Source: Vagococcus entomophilus (GTDB lineage Bacteria; Bacillota; Bacilli; Lactobacillales; Vagococcaceae). Taken from it: 64,000 nucleotides of DNA. Positions 28,018 to 36,493 of this stretch are shown here, piece after piece. The stretch covers positions 806,001 to 870,000 of the forward strand of contig NZ_NGJZ01000001.1 in the NCBI RefSeq assembly GCF_003987595.1, in the 5' to 3' direction. The translations under genes were made by a program, and so were the position numbers. The number at the start of each line of letters is the position of its first letter. Within the stretch, counting starts at the first letter, position 1. A model generated the notes under the pieces. It made no database searches and was not told the DNA's origin. It was given only the letters and a program-made list of their open reading frames with translations.

Positions 28018-28821
28018 TCATCCTCCTTGCACAATTATTTTATTTTGCACACATCGTTCTAAAACCTTGCCTATAATAAGTAAAAACACTAGCCAAAAAA
28101 CCTGTAATACAACAGCCTCTATACATTTTTCACCTGCTAAATCTCCACTATAAATCCGAAAAGGAACATTTTGAACTGAGGCAAAAGGCAAGCTTTCTAC
28201 AAACTGCCGAAATCCATTTGGCAAAAATGGTAAAGGAATAATAGCTCCCGATAAAAAATCTCCTAATGTCTGAAATACCATTCTAGGTCCCATCGGCTCC
28301 AAGGTATAAAAAGCGATAAAGTAAAGGGGCATCATCAAGGCAACCAAGACAAGTACAGCCAAAATCATTGAGCAGATAAACAACAAAAAGCTAACTAAAG
28401 AATACGGACCACTGAGACCATAGGGTTGTGGCAATAAAAAGCCAATAAAAAGGATTGGGATTGCACGTAAACTTGCTTTTGCAGTCCTACTCGCTAAATT
28501 TTGCATAAACCACATTGAGTAAACTGAAACAGGTCTTGCTAGCGTATAAGCTACATTTCCAGACTTAATATCAGAAAAAATATCATTTTCCCAAAACCAC
28601 AACATATATAATGAAATAAAAGCTTGTTGTAGCCAAATATAAGAAGACATTGCTTGGAAACTCATAGGAAAGTTTTCAGGCTTGGAAGTATAAAAACTCT
28701 TAAAAAGTAAAATTTCTAAAAACCCCCAACATATCTGTGTGATAATCCCTGCAAAAGCAGCTCCTCGATATTGTAGACCGGCTAGAAATTTTGTTTTAAA
28801 CAGCGCAAGATACTTTTTCAT
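28018..28821 (-). CDS. ABC-2 family exporter permease, subunit 1
   Basis: This 267-residue permease opens MKKYLALFKTKFLAGLQYRG and has six membrane segments, with GNVAYTLARPVS as the family segment equivalent to that in subunit 2. The start at 28821 is read from the alignment of the two permeases. It has no normal Shine-Dalgarno sequence: an 11-G run ends 6 bases before the ATG and takes its place. Its stop overlaps the start region of subunit 2. Confidence 0.82.
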   Translation of the reverse strand: MKKYLALFKTKFLAGLQYRGAAFAGIITQICWGFLEILLFKSFYTSKPENFPMSFQAMSSYIWLQQAFISLYMLWFWENDIFSDIKSGNVAYTLARPVSVYSMWFMQNLASRTAKASLRAIPILFIGFLLPQPYGLSGPYSLVSFLLFICSMILAVLVLVALMMPLYFIAFYTLEPMGPRMVFQTLGDFLSGAIIPLPFLPNGFRQFVESLPFASVQNVPFRIYSGDLAGEKCIEAVVLQVFWLVFLLIIGKVLERCVQNKIIVQGG

Positions 28822-28827
28822 AGTAAT

Positions 28828-28838
28828 CCCCCCCCCCC
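28828..28838 (-). repeat. Homopolymeric G11 tract at a ribosome binding site
   Basis: Eleven consecutive G on the minus strand lie between the ATPase stop (28841-28843) and the permease ATG (28821). Such a tract can gain or lose bases in replication. Here length changes would alter the ribosome-binding sequence or its spacing, not a reading frame. The exact count also needs care because homopolymers are error-prone in sequencing. Confidence 0.85.
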
Positions 28839-28840
28839 TA

Positions 28841-29641
28841 TCACAGATTATATTCTTGATACAATTCAACCATTATTTCGTCTAGCGAAGCCCCAACTTT
28901 TGGCACATACTGTCTCAATGTATCGAGGGTTCCATCTAGCAAGACTCGTCCATTCCCAATTAAAATGATGCGATCAGCTAGGCTCTCAATATCTTGCATA
29001 TCATGTGTGGTTAAAATAACCGTAGTTTGATGCTCTCGGTTTATTTTTTTGATAAACTCTCTTACAGCAAGTTTTGAAACAGCATCCAAGCCTATTGTAG
29101 GTTCATCTAGGAATAGCAGCTTGGGACGATGTAAAAGAGAAGCAGCAATTTCACAACGCATTCTTTGTCCCAATGAAAGTTGTCTAGTAGGTGTTTTCAA
29201 AATGTCTTTTAGTTGTAGTAATTCTGTAAGTTCTAAGAGAGATTCTTGAAATAATGTATCATTCATTTCATAAATTTCTTTTAAAAGATAAAAAGAATCA
29301 ATGACGGGAATATCCCACCATAATTGTGAACGTTGTCCAAATACCACTCCAATATTTTTCACATACTCTTTTCGATTTTTCCATGGAATACTTTGATCAA
29401 CCGTACAAATCCCTGAATCCGGCGTTAAAATTCCACTTAATATTTTAATCGTACTGCTTTTCCCGGCACCATTTGGGCCAATATATCCCACTATTTCACC
29501 TCTTTTTATGTCAAAAGAAATATCATTAAGTGCATAAATCCGCTCATTTTTTCGACAAAAAAAAGAAGCAATCGCTTTTTTTACACCTGCTTCTCGCTTA
29601 TGGACTACAAAAGATTTACGCAAGTTTTCAACATGAATCAT
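28841..29641 (-). CDS. ABC exporter ATP-binding protein
   Basis: This 266-residue ATPase has Walker A GPNGAGKSS, signature LSLGQRMRCE, Walker B LLFLDEPTIGLD, and the ABC-2-linked N-terminal stretch RKSFVVHKREAGVKKA. It belongs with the two DUF990-type permeases downstream; similar three-gene exporters have been linked to export of drugs or viologens, but the substrate here is unknown. The start has GGAGG 8 bases upstream. Confidence 0.87.
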   Translation of the reverse strand: MIHVENLRKSFVVHKREAGVKKAIASFFCRKNERIYALNDISFDIKRGEIVGYIGPNGAGKSSTIKILSGILTPDSGICTVDQSIPWKNRKEYVKNIGVVFGQRSQLWWDIPVIDSFYLLKEIYEMNDTLFQESLLELTELLQLKDILKTPTRQLSLGQRMRCEIAASLLHRPKLLFLDEPTIGLDAVSKLAVREFIKKINREHQTTVILTTHDMQDIESLADRIILIGNGRVLLDGTLDTLRQYVPKVGASLDEIMVELYQEYNL

Positions 29642-29724
29642 ACAATTCCTCCTAGATTATCTTTTTGCACTAAATCAAAATTAACAGAGTATTTAGTATA
29701 TTCTTGCAAATTTAGAAAGTCAAC

Positions 29725-29765
29725 AAAAAAAAGATATTTAAATAAATAAACATCTTTTTATCACT
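29725..29765 (-). terminator. Terminator of the MFS gene
   Basis: AAAGATGTTTATTT and a near complement form an AT-rich hairpin, with eight T following on the minus strand directly after the MFS stop. Confidence 0.78.
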
Positions 29766-29770
29766 TAGAT

Positions 29771-31000
29771 CTACTTCTTTGTTTCCAATGATTTTGTGTG
29801 TTTTTTGACCAATAAAAAATTAATACCCACAAGACCTGCAGTTGACAAAAATACGCCACGATAATCAAAAAATCCTGCAACCGTTGACCCTATAAAAGGC
29901 CCAACAACATTTCCCATTGCTTGAAAAGATTGATTGTAACTAAAGATTCTTCCTGCCGCATTTCTTGGTGAATTTTTTGTAATCAATGTCTGAACTCCTG
30001 GTAACAGGCAAGCATCAGAAATCCCAACAAAAAATCGTAAAACACCCAGCTGCCACACGTTTTGGACAAATGCCATTGGAATAAATACTAAAATTGCAAA
30101 AATTAACCCAATTTTGAGAATTTTTTCCGATCCAATTCGATCTCCCAAACGTCCCATCTGAGGTGCCGCAATCAAGGTTGCAATTCCTGGTATAGAGGCA
30201 ACCACACCGCTAATCAACGCAACATTTTGAGAATGACCAATCAATTCTCGAACATACAAGCTTAAAATGGGACTAATTGAGTTGTTTGAAGCTTGAATAA
30301 TCAATGTTGTAAGAAACATACCTATGATGATTCTCTTATTAGGAAGCTGTTTGAAGATTTCTTTGGCTGGTTGCATGTCGACTCTTTTTACTGGAACGAA
30401 CGTTTCTTTAACAAAAAATAAAGTCAAAAGGAAAACCAAAAACATTAAACTTCCCGTAACAAAAAAAGTAATTCTATACCCTAAACTTGATGCTATAATT
30501 CCTCCAATTAAAGGACCAAGAAGACCACCTGTAACATTCCCAGTAGTCAGTATTCCTAAAACCTGTCCACTTTTTTCTCTAGGTGTACAAGTCGCAATCA
30601 AAGCTGTCGCGTTACTAATATAACCGGATACAAGCCCCTGTATCGCTCGAAGTAGCACTAATTGATAGACATTTGTTACAAGTCCCATCAAACTAATTGT
30701 GATAGCCATTCCAAACGACGCGCGTAACAACATCAATTTTCTACCTTTTTCATCTGCTAAACGTCCCCATAAAGGGGAAATAATTGCTGACAGTAAAAAG
30801 GTAGAAGAAAACGCACAACCACTCCAAAAATTTAATTGTGCATGACTAAAAGAACCTAGTGTGTCTATATACAAAGACATAAATGGCATAATCAGGCTAA
30901 AGCCAACACCCGCCATAAACGTCCCGAACCAAAGTACAATTAAATTTCTTTCCCACTCTTGCCGCTTATAAAAAATTTTTTCTTTTAAAAAAAACTTCAT
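29771..31000 (-). CDS. MFS multidrug efflux transporter
   Basis: This roughly 409-residue protein has twelve predicted membrane segments. The MFS loop 2-3 motif is GRLADEKGRKLM near residue 85 and motif C-like GNVTGGLLGPLIGG lies in segment 5, as in drug-proton antiporters (DHA1 family). The second half repeats GRLGDRIGSEKIL. I use the ATG at 31000 over a GTG three codons upstream that overlaps the ribosome site. Substrates unknown. Confidence 0.85.
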   Translation of the reverse strand: MKFFLKEKIFYKRQEWERNLIVLWFGTFMAGVGFSLIMPFMSLYIDTLGSFSHAQLNFWSGCAFSSTFLLSAIISPLWGRLADEKGRKLMLLRASFGMAITISLMGLVTNVYQLVLLRAIQGLVSGYISNATALIATCTPREKSGQVLGILTTGNVTGGLLGPLIGGIIASSLGYRITFFVTGSLMFLVFLLTLFFVKETFVPVKRVDMQPAKEIFKQLPNKRIIIGMFLTTLIIQASNNSISPILSLYVRELIGHSQNVALISGVVASIPGIATLIAAPQMGRLGDRIGSEKILKIGLIFAILVFIPMAFVQNVWQLGVLRFFVGISDACLLPGVQTLITKNSPRNAAGRIFSYNQSFQAMGNVVGPFIGSTVAGFFDYRGVFLSTAGLVGINFLLVKKHTKSLETKK

Positions 31001-31087
31001 GAATTCCACTTCTTTTCATTAATATAAACCCTATCATACCATTATTTTTTTCTTATGCTTTTATTATTAGAAAATTCCAATGAATTC

Positions 31088-31116
31088 ATAAAAAAAAGAT
31101 GATTAAAAATCATCTT
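31088..31116 (-). terminator. Terminator of the nrdR-dnaB-dnaI operon
   Basis: AAAAGATGAT and its complement form a hairpin directly after the dnaI stop, followed on the minus strand by eight T. Confidence 0.87.
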
Positions 31117-32046
31117 TTAGGGATTTCTTCTATTTTTTCCAACCATTACAATTTCTTTTGAAAGATAACGAATCCGTTCCATGATTCTCTTAGCTTTTAA
31201 AGGTTCTTCTTCTCCACGTTGACTTACTCTTAAATGCTCACTTTCTAATTGTTGCATGCTAAAATTAGAGGTGAAAAAAGTCGGCAATTGTTCTTGCATT
31301 CGGTACTGTAAAATTACGCCCAATACATCATCACGAATCCAACTACTCATTGAATCAGCACCAATATCGTCTAACATCAAAATCGGTGATTTTTTTATTG
31401 TTTCAAGCTTTTCTAGCATCGTATCTTTTCCAATAGCTTGTTTCATCTCGACCGCAAACGTAGGAAAATGGACCAACGTGCTTCGATAGCCTCTTTCGGC
31501 CAAAGCGTTCGCTAAGGCTCCCAGCATGTATGTTTTCCCAACCCCAAATGAGCCTTGTAGGTAAAGTCCTTGGTGAAAATTAGTAGGAGTAGCAGTATAT
31601 ACATCAATAAAATCAAGCAGAGCTTGAATTGCTTTTGAACGGTCCGATGTCATATCCAAACGACCTACCGAAGCCTCACGAACATCTTTTGGCATATTCA
31701 TAGAGCGAACTCGACTACGTATCTGTTCCTCTGCTTGTCTTTTAAGCAACGTTTCAGTTGGAACATAAGTGACATCGATATAATGAAAGTTTAGAAATAA
31801 CTTAGGTTCATATCCTGGAGCAATCATGCTCGGGTCATTCAATTGGTACTTCTTTTTTTCTTGCACAAATTCGTATAGTTTGGCATAGCTTTTTTGAATA
31901 TCTTCGTCTGTTACTTGTTCTCGATGTGCTTCAATAAACATGCGAACGTCCCGATCATCTAGCACTTTTTGCATTAAAGCCGAATACCTTTCATCCAATC
32001 TTTTAGACTCTAAAACCTTTGACAGTTCTTCTCCAACATCTTCCAT
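31117..32046 (-). CDS. dnaI: Primosomal protein DnaI (helicase loader)
   Basis: This 309-residue AAA+ ATPase loads the replicative helicase. It carries Walker A GSFGVGKTYM (about residue 168), Walker B ILMLDDIGADS and the arginine-rich C-terminal end RIMERIRYLS. The N-terminal 130 residues match the DnaI helicase-binding region in length. Its start overlaps the dnaB stop by one base, the usual dnaB-dnaI pair of Firmicutes. Confidence 0.94.
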   Translation of the reverse strand: MEDVGEELSKVLESKRLDERYSALMQKVLDDRDVRMFIEAHREQVTDEDIQKSYAKLYEFVQEKKKYQLNDPSMIAPGYEPKLFLNFHYIDVTYVPTETLLKRQAEEQIRSRVRSMNMPKDVREASVGRLDMTSDRSKAIQALLDFIDVYTATPTNFHQGLYLQGSFGVGKTYMLGALANALAERGYRSTLVHFPTFAVEMKQAIGKDTMLEKLETIKKSPILMLDDIGADSMSSWIRDDVLGVILQYRMQEQLPTFFTSNFSMQQLESEHLRVSQRGEEEPLKAKRIMERIRYLSKEIVMVGKNRRNP

Positions 32047-33470
32047 TACTTATCACCTCTTTCTTGTGGCTTAATTTTGTTCATTCTCTCTTTAAAATAA
32101 GCAAGCTGCTCTGCAGACATTGGTGTTTCTTCTATGTTTTGCTCCTGTGTCGCCCAGTCAGGCAACGTTTCTTTTCGCGTAGAAGCTGCATTTGTATATT
32201 TTTTCTGATACGTACTTTGTTTTGGATTTTTTGCTTTTTCTTTCGAAACATTCACCATTTCTTTGACCTTTTTCATTGAAGCTTCTGGAGAGTACACACT
32301 GGCTTGTGACCAACTATTTGCAATCGCATCCGCATATTTTTGATTGAAAGTTGGATTATTTTGTACCACTAAAACATAGTGAATCAAAACATTAATGACG
32401 GAATCCGGTAGTCCTGAATATTTTTTGATATTTTCAACTGCCCACCGCTCGTCCTGGGTGACATACCCACCTTTTTGTTTCTTGATTGAGGTTAAAAATA
32501 ACATAGGAGCAATAGTCTCACTAGAAACAATGACTTCGATTTCTTGATTAGAAAATCCTTCTAATTTCAAGCTATTTTTCCGGTAAGTGCCTTGCTCATT
32601 GCTTTCTATATGGGGATTCTCGCTCACATAATTTTTCTTTTGTTTTTCTTTTTTATGATATTTGATATAAATAGATTGCCTTAATGTTTTTTCATTAATT
32701 TTTTGCGTAAAAGAATCCGCAGCATCTTCAACAAATTGTTGCATTTCTAATTCGTTAATTCCATATAAATGGTGATACATCAAAATTGATTTTTTTAGCC
32801 TTTCTTCCAAATCCTGTTTATCAATAAAGCCTCCATTGATTAAGCTTAAAAAGAATGCCCAATCAAATGTTTCCTCGGAGTCAAGCGCTAGTTTGGAAGG
32901 TGTCACAGGTGGAAACAGTTGATTTGCTTTGGACAACTCTTTTTCATAAGCTTTCATCTTTTCAGGCCTAAACGAATAAACATCTACAAACTTATGTGTT
33001 AGGTCTTCAAAATCCGTCTGCTCAAACTGTGGTTGTTTAAAACGATTTATCAGACGCTTAAATCTCTCTTGACCAATTATTTCAAGCAAAGAAAGACTCA
33101 GTACTTCATCTCTAAAAAAAGCCTCTGGTGCCATTGGTTTTTGTAACTCGTATACGAATTCTCGCTCTTCATTTTTCTTTTTTCCAAAAGTTTTTAGCAA
33201 GCCGATTCCTTCTAGTTTCAGCCTTGCTTGATAAAACTGAGGAATCCCTATATCCATTCGATTTAGAATCTCAGCATGCAGAAAAAGATCACTTTCGAAT
33301 AGTTCTGCCGGGATTTCGGTTCGAAAGGTCATCCACAAACTAAATGCTTGTGCCCCAATAATGGGTTGATACAAAAAGGCAATAGTCTCTTGGAAAGTAG
33401 GATCTATTCTGGTCGATGTTCGCACCACTAAACTATCTTTTGGACGAACTTGTTGCCATACTTGTTCCAA
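32046..33470 (-). CDS. dnaB: Replication initiation and membrane attachment protein DnaB
   Basis: This 474-residue Firmicutes DnaB (not the helicase) acts with DnaD and DnaI in primosome assembly at the origin. It has the DDBH1-type N-terminal part (IAFLYQPIIGAQAFSLW) and two DDBH2/YxxxIxxxW-type repeats in the C-terminal half, with YADAIANSWSQASVYSPE as the clear signature near residue 410. It starts 17 bases after nrdR. Confidence 0.92.
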   Translation of the reverse strand: MEQVWQQVRPKDSLVVRTSTRIDPTFQETIAFLYQPIIGAQAFSLWMTFRTEIPAELFESDLFLHAEILNRMDIGIPQFYQARLKLEGIGLLKTFGKKKNEEREFVYELQKPMAPEAFFRDEVLSLSLLEIIGQERFKRLINRFKQPQFEQTDFEDLTHKFVDVYSFRPEKMKAYEKELSKANQLFPPVTPSKLALDSEETFDWAFFLSLINGGFIDKQDLEERLKKSILMYHHLYGINELEMQQFVEDAADSFTQKINEKTLRQSIYIKYHKKEKQKKNYVSENPHIESNEQGTYRKNSLKLEGFSNQEIEVIVSSETIAPMLFLTSIKKQKGGYVTQDERWAVENIKKYSGLPDSVINVLIHYVLVVQNNPTFNQKYADAIANSWSQASVYSPEASMKKVKEMVNVSKEKAKNPKQSTYQKKYTNAASTRKETLPDWATQEQNIEETPMSAEQLAYFKERMNKIKPQERGDK

Positions 33471-33487
33471 ACTTATTGCCTCCTTTT

Positions 33488-33964
33488 TTATTTTTCTTTA
33501 CTATTTTCTTCATCTTTTTTGACAATTTCTTGAAGTTCTTTGAGGAAGACTCCCATATCCTTAAATTGACGATAGACACTTGCAAAACGAATATATGCAA
33601 TCTCATCCAAATTGACAAGATACTGCATAACATACTCTCCAATAAGCGTTGTGGATACCTCATTTTCCCCTAAAGAGCGGACTTTATTTTCAACGTGATC
33701 TACAATTTGTTCAATCTGCTCCATCGCAACCGGTCTTTTTTCCGCTGAACGGATCAAACCACGCAATATTTTATCACGACTAAATTCTTCACGATCCCCA
33801 TTTTTCTTCACAACTAGTAGTGGAGCAGCCTCTATCCTTTCGAATGTAGTGAATCTAAATCCACATTTTTCACATTCCCGTCTTCTTCGAATAGCTCTAC
33901 CATCATCAGCTGGACGACTATCCACAACTTTTGAGCCATTATATTGGCATTTAGGACAATGCAT
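33488..33964 (-). CDS. nrdR: Transcriptional repressor NrdR
   Basis: This 158-residue repressor controls ribonucleotide reductase genes. It has the zinc ribbon [11 protein letters not shown] ... CEKCGFRF and an ATP-cone domain ([19 protein letters not shown], from about residue 50). The start at 33964 is the conserved MHCPKC. It has its own promoter at 34027-34055 and leads the operon with dnaB and dnaI. Upstream lies the accessory operon where coaE would normally stand. Confidence 0.96.
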   Translation of the reverse strand: MHCPKCQYNGSKVVDSRPADDGRAIRRRRECEKCGFRFTTFERIEAAPLLVVKKNGDREEFSRDKILRGLIRSAEKRPVAMEQIEQIVDHVENKVRSLGENEVSTTLIGEYVMQYLVNLDEIAYIRFASVYRQFKDMGVFLKELQEIVKKDEENSKEK

Positions 33965-34026
33965 CGAATTCCTCCCTCTAGTTATCATTTGTACGCGATT
34001 TCTAAACTAATTAACTTCTCTTTGAT

Positions 34027-34055
34027 ATTATAACATGAAATCCCTTTGGCGTCAC
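34027..34055 (-). promoter_or_regulatory. Promoter of nrdR-dnaB-dnaI
   Basis: On the minus strand an extended -10 TGTTATAAT (TATAAT at 34027-34032) is preceded after 17 bases by GTGACG (34050-34055). The remaining bases between nrdR and the accessory operon terminator show nothing further. Confidence 0.75.
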
Positions 34056-34194
34056 CGTTTACCCTGATGTCACTTATTCTTTAAATGCGTAAAAAAAGAT
34101 TTTGCTACAAAAATAAATTTCATTATTTTATTTATCTGCTATTAAGCTATGTGAGATGATCCCAGCCTACTCTATAACTTCCTTTCCTCCCACA

Positions 34195-34241
34195 AAAATA
34201 AAAGCTAGATGCAAAGCTCAATGAGTTTTGTATCTAGCTTT
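34195..34241 (-). terminator. Terminator of the SipW/TasA-like operon
   Basis: AAAGCTAGATGCAAAGCTCA and a near complement form a long stem with a tiny loop, followed on the minus strand by a T-rich tract. It lies about 40 bases after the last gene of the operon and marks its right-hand transcriptional limit. Confidence 0.87.
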
Positions 34242-34281
34242 CGGGCGCTTGATTTTAGAGTCACGCCATGATTCTTTAAAT

Positions 34282-34869
34282 TCAGTCGTTTACACTATTT
34301 AGTTTTTCATATACTTTTCGTAGATTCGGCGTTGTTTCGTTATTCGGAGTATTCCCCTGCCACCATGCTTGTACAAAAGCAACCGACTCACTGGTAATGG
34401 CTTCTGCTTTTGTGATTAAATTAAGACCGCCATATTTCAATCGTAATGGCAGATTAATCTTTTCAAAAATAGGTGTACTTTCTTTACTGGGTTCCAATTT
34501 TTTCAAATAATAATAGTACCCATCTTCACCTTTTAGCCAATCAGAATGAATCACCGCTATTTCTTCAAGAGATAGAGATTCAGTAATAGATTGTGCATCT
34601 AGAAAAACTGGATGAACAAGCAATCTTACAAACTCATTAGTTTCTCCACTATTTTTAGTGCTAATTCTTCTTGGAATATCTTTATTTACTTCTAGCTCGG
34701 ACACTTTATCCCCTAAATCAAGAAGCGTAACCTGAAGATTTCCAAGAGAAACTAGTCCATTGCGCTTGACAGTATCTTTTAAAATTGCACCAGTATCCTC
34801 TAAATTTCTACTAAAAAAAATGATAAATAGCGAAAGTAAAAGCAGAAGTAACGATAGTTTCTTTTTCAT
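34282..34869 (-). CDS. TasA/BsaA-like fold secreted protein lacking the SipW junction
   Basis: This 195-residue protein has one hydrophobic N-terminal segment (KKKLSLLLLLLSLFIIFF) and no recognisable SipW cleavage motif. Its C-terminal half matches the main fibre protein of this operon: WLKGEDGYYYYLKKLEP parallels WIYNPEDGYFYYLSKV, and LITKAEAITSES parallels LIVKSEAIQAVG. I therefore place it in the same structural family. I start at the ATG at 34869, with GGAGG 6 bases upstream, rather than at 34884. It may be a membrane-tethered cap or base subunit. It is the last gene of the operon. Confidence 0.72.
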   Translation of the reverse strand: MKKKLSLLLLLLSLFIIFFSRNLEDTGAILKDTVKRNGLVSLGNLQVTLLDLGDKVSELEVNKDIPRRISTKNSGETNEFVRLLVHPVFLDAQSITESLSLEEIAVIHSDWLKGEDGYYYYLKKLEPSKESTPIFEKINLPLRLKYGGLNLITKAEAITSESVAFVQAWWQGNTPNNETTPNLRKVYEKLNSVND

Positions 34870-34870
34870 T

Positions 34871-35725
34871 TCACTCCTCCGCATCTAGTAGTTTTTCTGA
34901 GAGCATTTTATATACTGGGCTAGTCTGTTGCTTATTCCAAATCGTTAAAGTTTCTTTTACAGCCATACTTGCTTCTGCATTGATATTGACTGTATAAAAA
35001 GAACCCTTCATCTTATTAGGCAATAGTTTTTTGATAGAAATATTGTCTAACAAAATAGAACTAGCTTTATTTTTGTACAATACTTCAGAGTAATAAAAAT
35101 AGCCAATTTTTTTCCCACCTGCAGTTTCTTCTTGATACAACCAATAATTTTTCTCTGATTGGGCAGCATTTGGCAAAGTTGTTCGAACATTTGAAAAATT
35201 CAACTGAATCCAGGACAATAATTCATCACGGTTTTGTTCATTGTTTAGTAGATAAAAATCATTAGCTTTTTGCAATCCTTTGTAAACAACTTTTTGTTCT
35301 GCATTTCGATAATATTCATTTACTTTCCAACTTTCAACTTTTTGATAATCTATGCTCCCATTTGGCACACTATCAAAATAGTTTTTAATATTACCATTTC
35401 CAGATTGATCAATGGTATCAATTTCAAAAGAAAGCAATAACTCCTCTAAAGAAATACGAACTACCGCTGGTGATGTATTGGCATTTCTTACTTGAATTTT
35501 TTTTTCTGTTTTATACTGACTAGACAATACTACTGGGTCCAAGTCACCAAGTACTTTAATCTTTAAAGAAAGATTTTCAGAGTTCGAACGATTAATCCGC
35601 TCATCTCCATAAGTAACCCAAGCATAAGTTCCTCGAATAACCATAACGCCACTGTAAAGAATTGCTAGAACAAAAAATATGAACTTCATTTTATTCTTGG
35701 TTAATTTTTTACTAAGCCATATCAT
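34871..35725 (-). CDS. TasA/BsaA-like SipW-dependent protein 2
   Basis: This 284-residue exported protein has the N-terminal membrane segment KFIFFVLAILYSGVMVI followed by GTYAWVTYGDERINRS, nearly identical to the junction of the main fibre protein (GTFAWITYGDQRVNRV). That pattern marks SipW-type substrates. The body is a beta-rich domain with VRNANTSPAVVRISLEE, which resembles the VTNTGEAPVLVRISYEE stretch of its paralogue. It may be a minor fibre subunit, in line with the multi-subunit TasA and BsaA systems. Confidence 0.78.
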   Translation of the reverse strand: MIWLSKKLTKNKMKFIFFVLAILYSGVMVIRGTYAWVTYGDERINRSNSENLSLKIKVLGDLDPVVLSSQYKTEKKIQVRNANTSPAVVRISLEELLLSFEIDTIDQSGNGNIKNYFDSVPNGSIDYQKVESWKVNEYYRNAEQKVVYKGLQKANDFYLLNNEQNRDELLSWIQLNFSNVRTTLPNAAQSEKNYWLYQEETAGGKKIGYFYYSEVLYKNKASSILLDNISIKKLLPNKMKGSFYTVNINAEASMAVKETLTIWNKQQTSPVYKMLSEKLLDAEE

Positions 35726-35739
35726 TTTTCACAACTCCT

Positions 35740-36468
35740 TTAATTATGACTGTTACGCTCTTCTGTTTCTTTTTTTTCTTGATTTTTCTTATGCTTCCAT
35801 AGCAACAACACAATTAATAAGATAAGCAAACCCGCACAAATCTTATAAAGTGCATTTTTCCATTCTTCACCCGTTTTTGGTAAAGAAAAGCTAGGTTTTT
35901 GTTGTTCTTCTTCTTTGGGTTCGATAGGCTTTTGATTTCTAGTAGCAACAAACTCCCACTTAAACTTAAATTCAGAGTCTTTTTTAAAATCTTCATTACT
36001 TAGGCTTGAATCAACTTTTATGATAACTTTTAAAATTTTATCAATACCGTAAGAAAAACTTCCTAAAGTAAGTGCTTTTTGTGTCCAATTATCCTTATCT
36101 TCTCCAAGGATTTTCCCATGATAAATTTTTTTATCATCCAACAATAAGGTTAGAGTCAGACATTTTTTATAATCTATTGAGCCAGACTGTGAAAGTTCAG
36201 AAGCCAAAATTCCAAGTTCAAAGGGCTCTTTTTCATCAGTATTTCTTAGCGTGATTTCTTTTGAATATTTTTCACCAGGAAGTATATTTTTGATATCAAT
36301 AAAGTATTCTCCATCATCATTTGCATAAAGCCCTTGACTATCCCCTATGACTAAACCCGGAGGTAATTCAGATGCACTTGTATAAGTTGGTAAAAAACAA
36401 CAACATAATAAAGTACCGATAATTGAACTGATTATTTTACTCAACCTTATCTTTTCCTTTATGTGCAT
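35740..36468 (-). CDS. LPXTG cell-wall-anchored protein of the fibre operon
   Basis: This 242-residue protein has a signal peptide (about 1-33, ending YTSASE), an extracellular beta-rich domain with ILPGEKYSKEITLRNTDEKE, a Pro/Glu linker, and the C-terminal sorting signal SLPKTGEEW, a hydrophobic segment, then KHKKNQEKK. It should be covalently attached to peptidoglycan by a sortase. Lying between two fibre-type genes, it may hold the fibre on the cell wall. The ITLRNTDEKEPFELG region resembles the domain found in TasA-like proteins. Confidence 0.82.
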   Translation of the reverse strand: MHIKEKIRLSKIISSIIGTLLCCCFLPTYTSASELPPGLVIGDSQGLYANDDGEYFIDIKNILPGEKYSKEITLRNTDEKEPFELGILASELSQSGSIDYKKCLTLTLLLDDKKIYHGKILGEDKDNWTQKALTLGSFSYGIDKILKVIIKVDSSLSNEDFKKDSEFKFKWEFVATRNQKPIEPKEEEQQKPSFSLPKTGEEWKNALYKICAGLLILLIVLLLWKHKKNQEKKETEERNSHN

Positions 36469-36493
36469 CTGATGTTCCTCCTAAAAAAAGTTT

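Noticed and set aside
28018-28869. Permease start upstream of the G tract
   Set aside because: A start at 28869 would read through the G tract and overlap the ATPase end; the family N-terminus begins at 28821.
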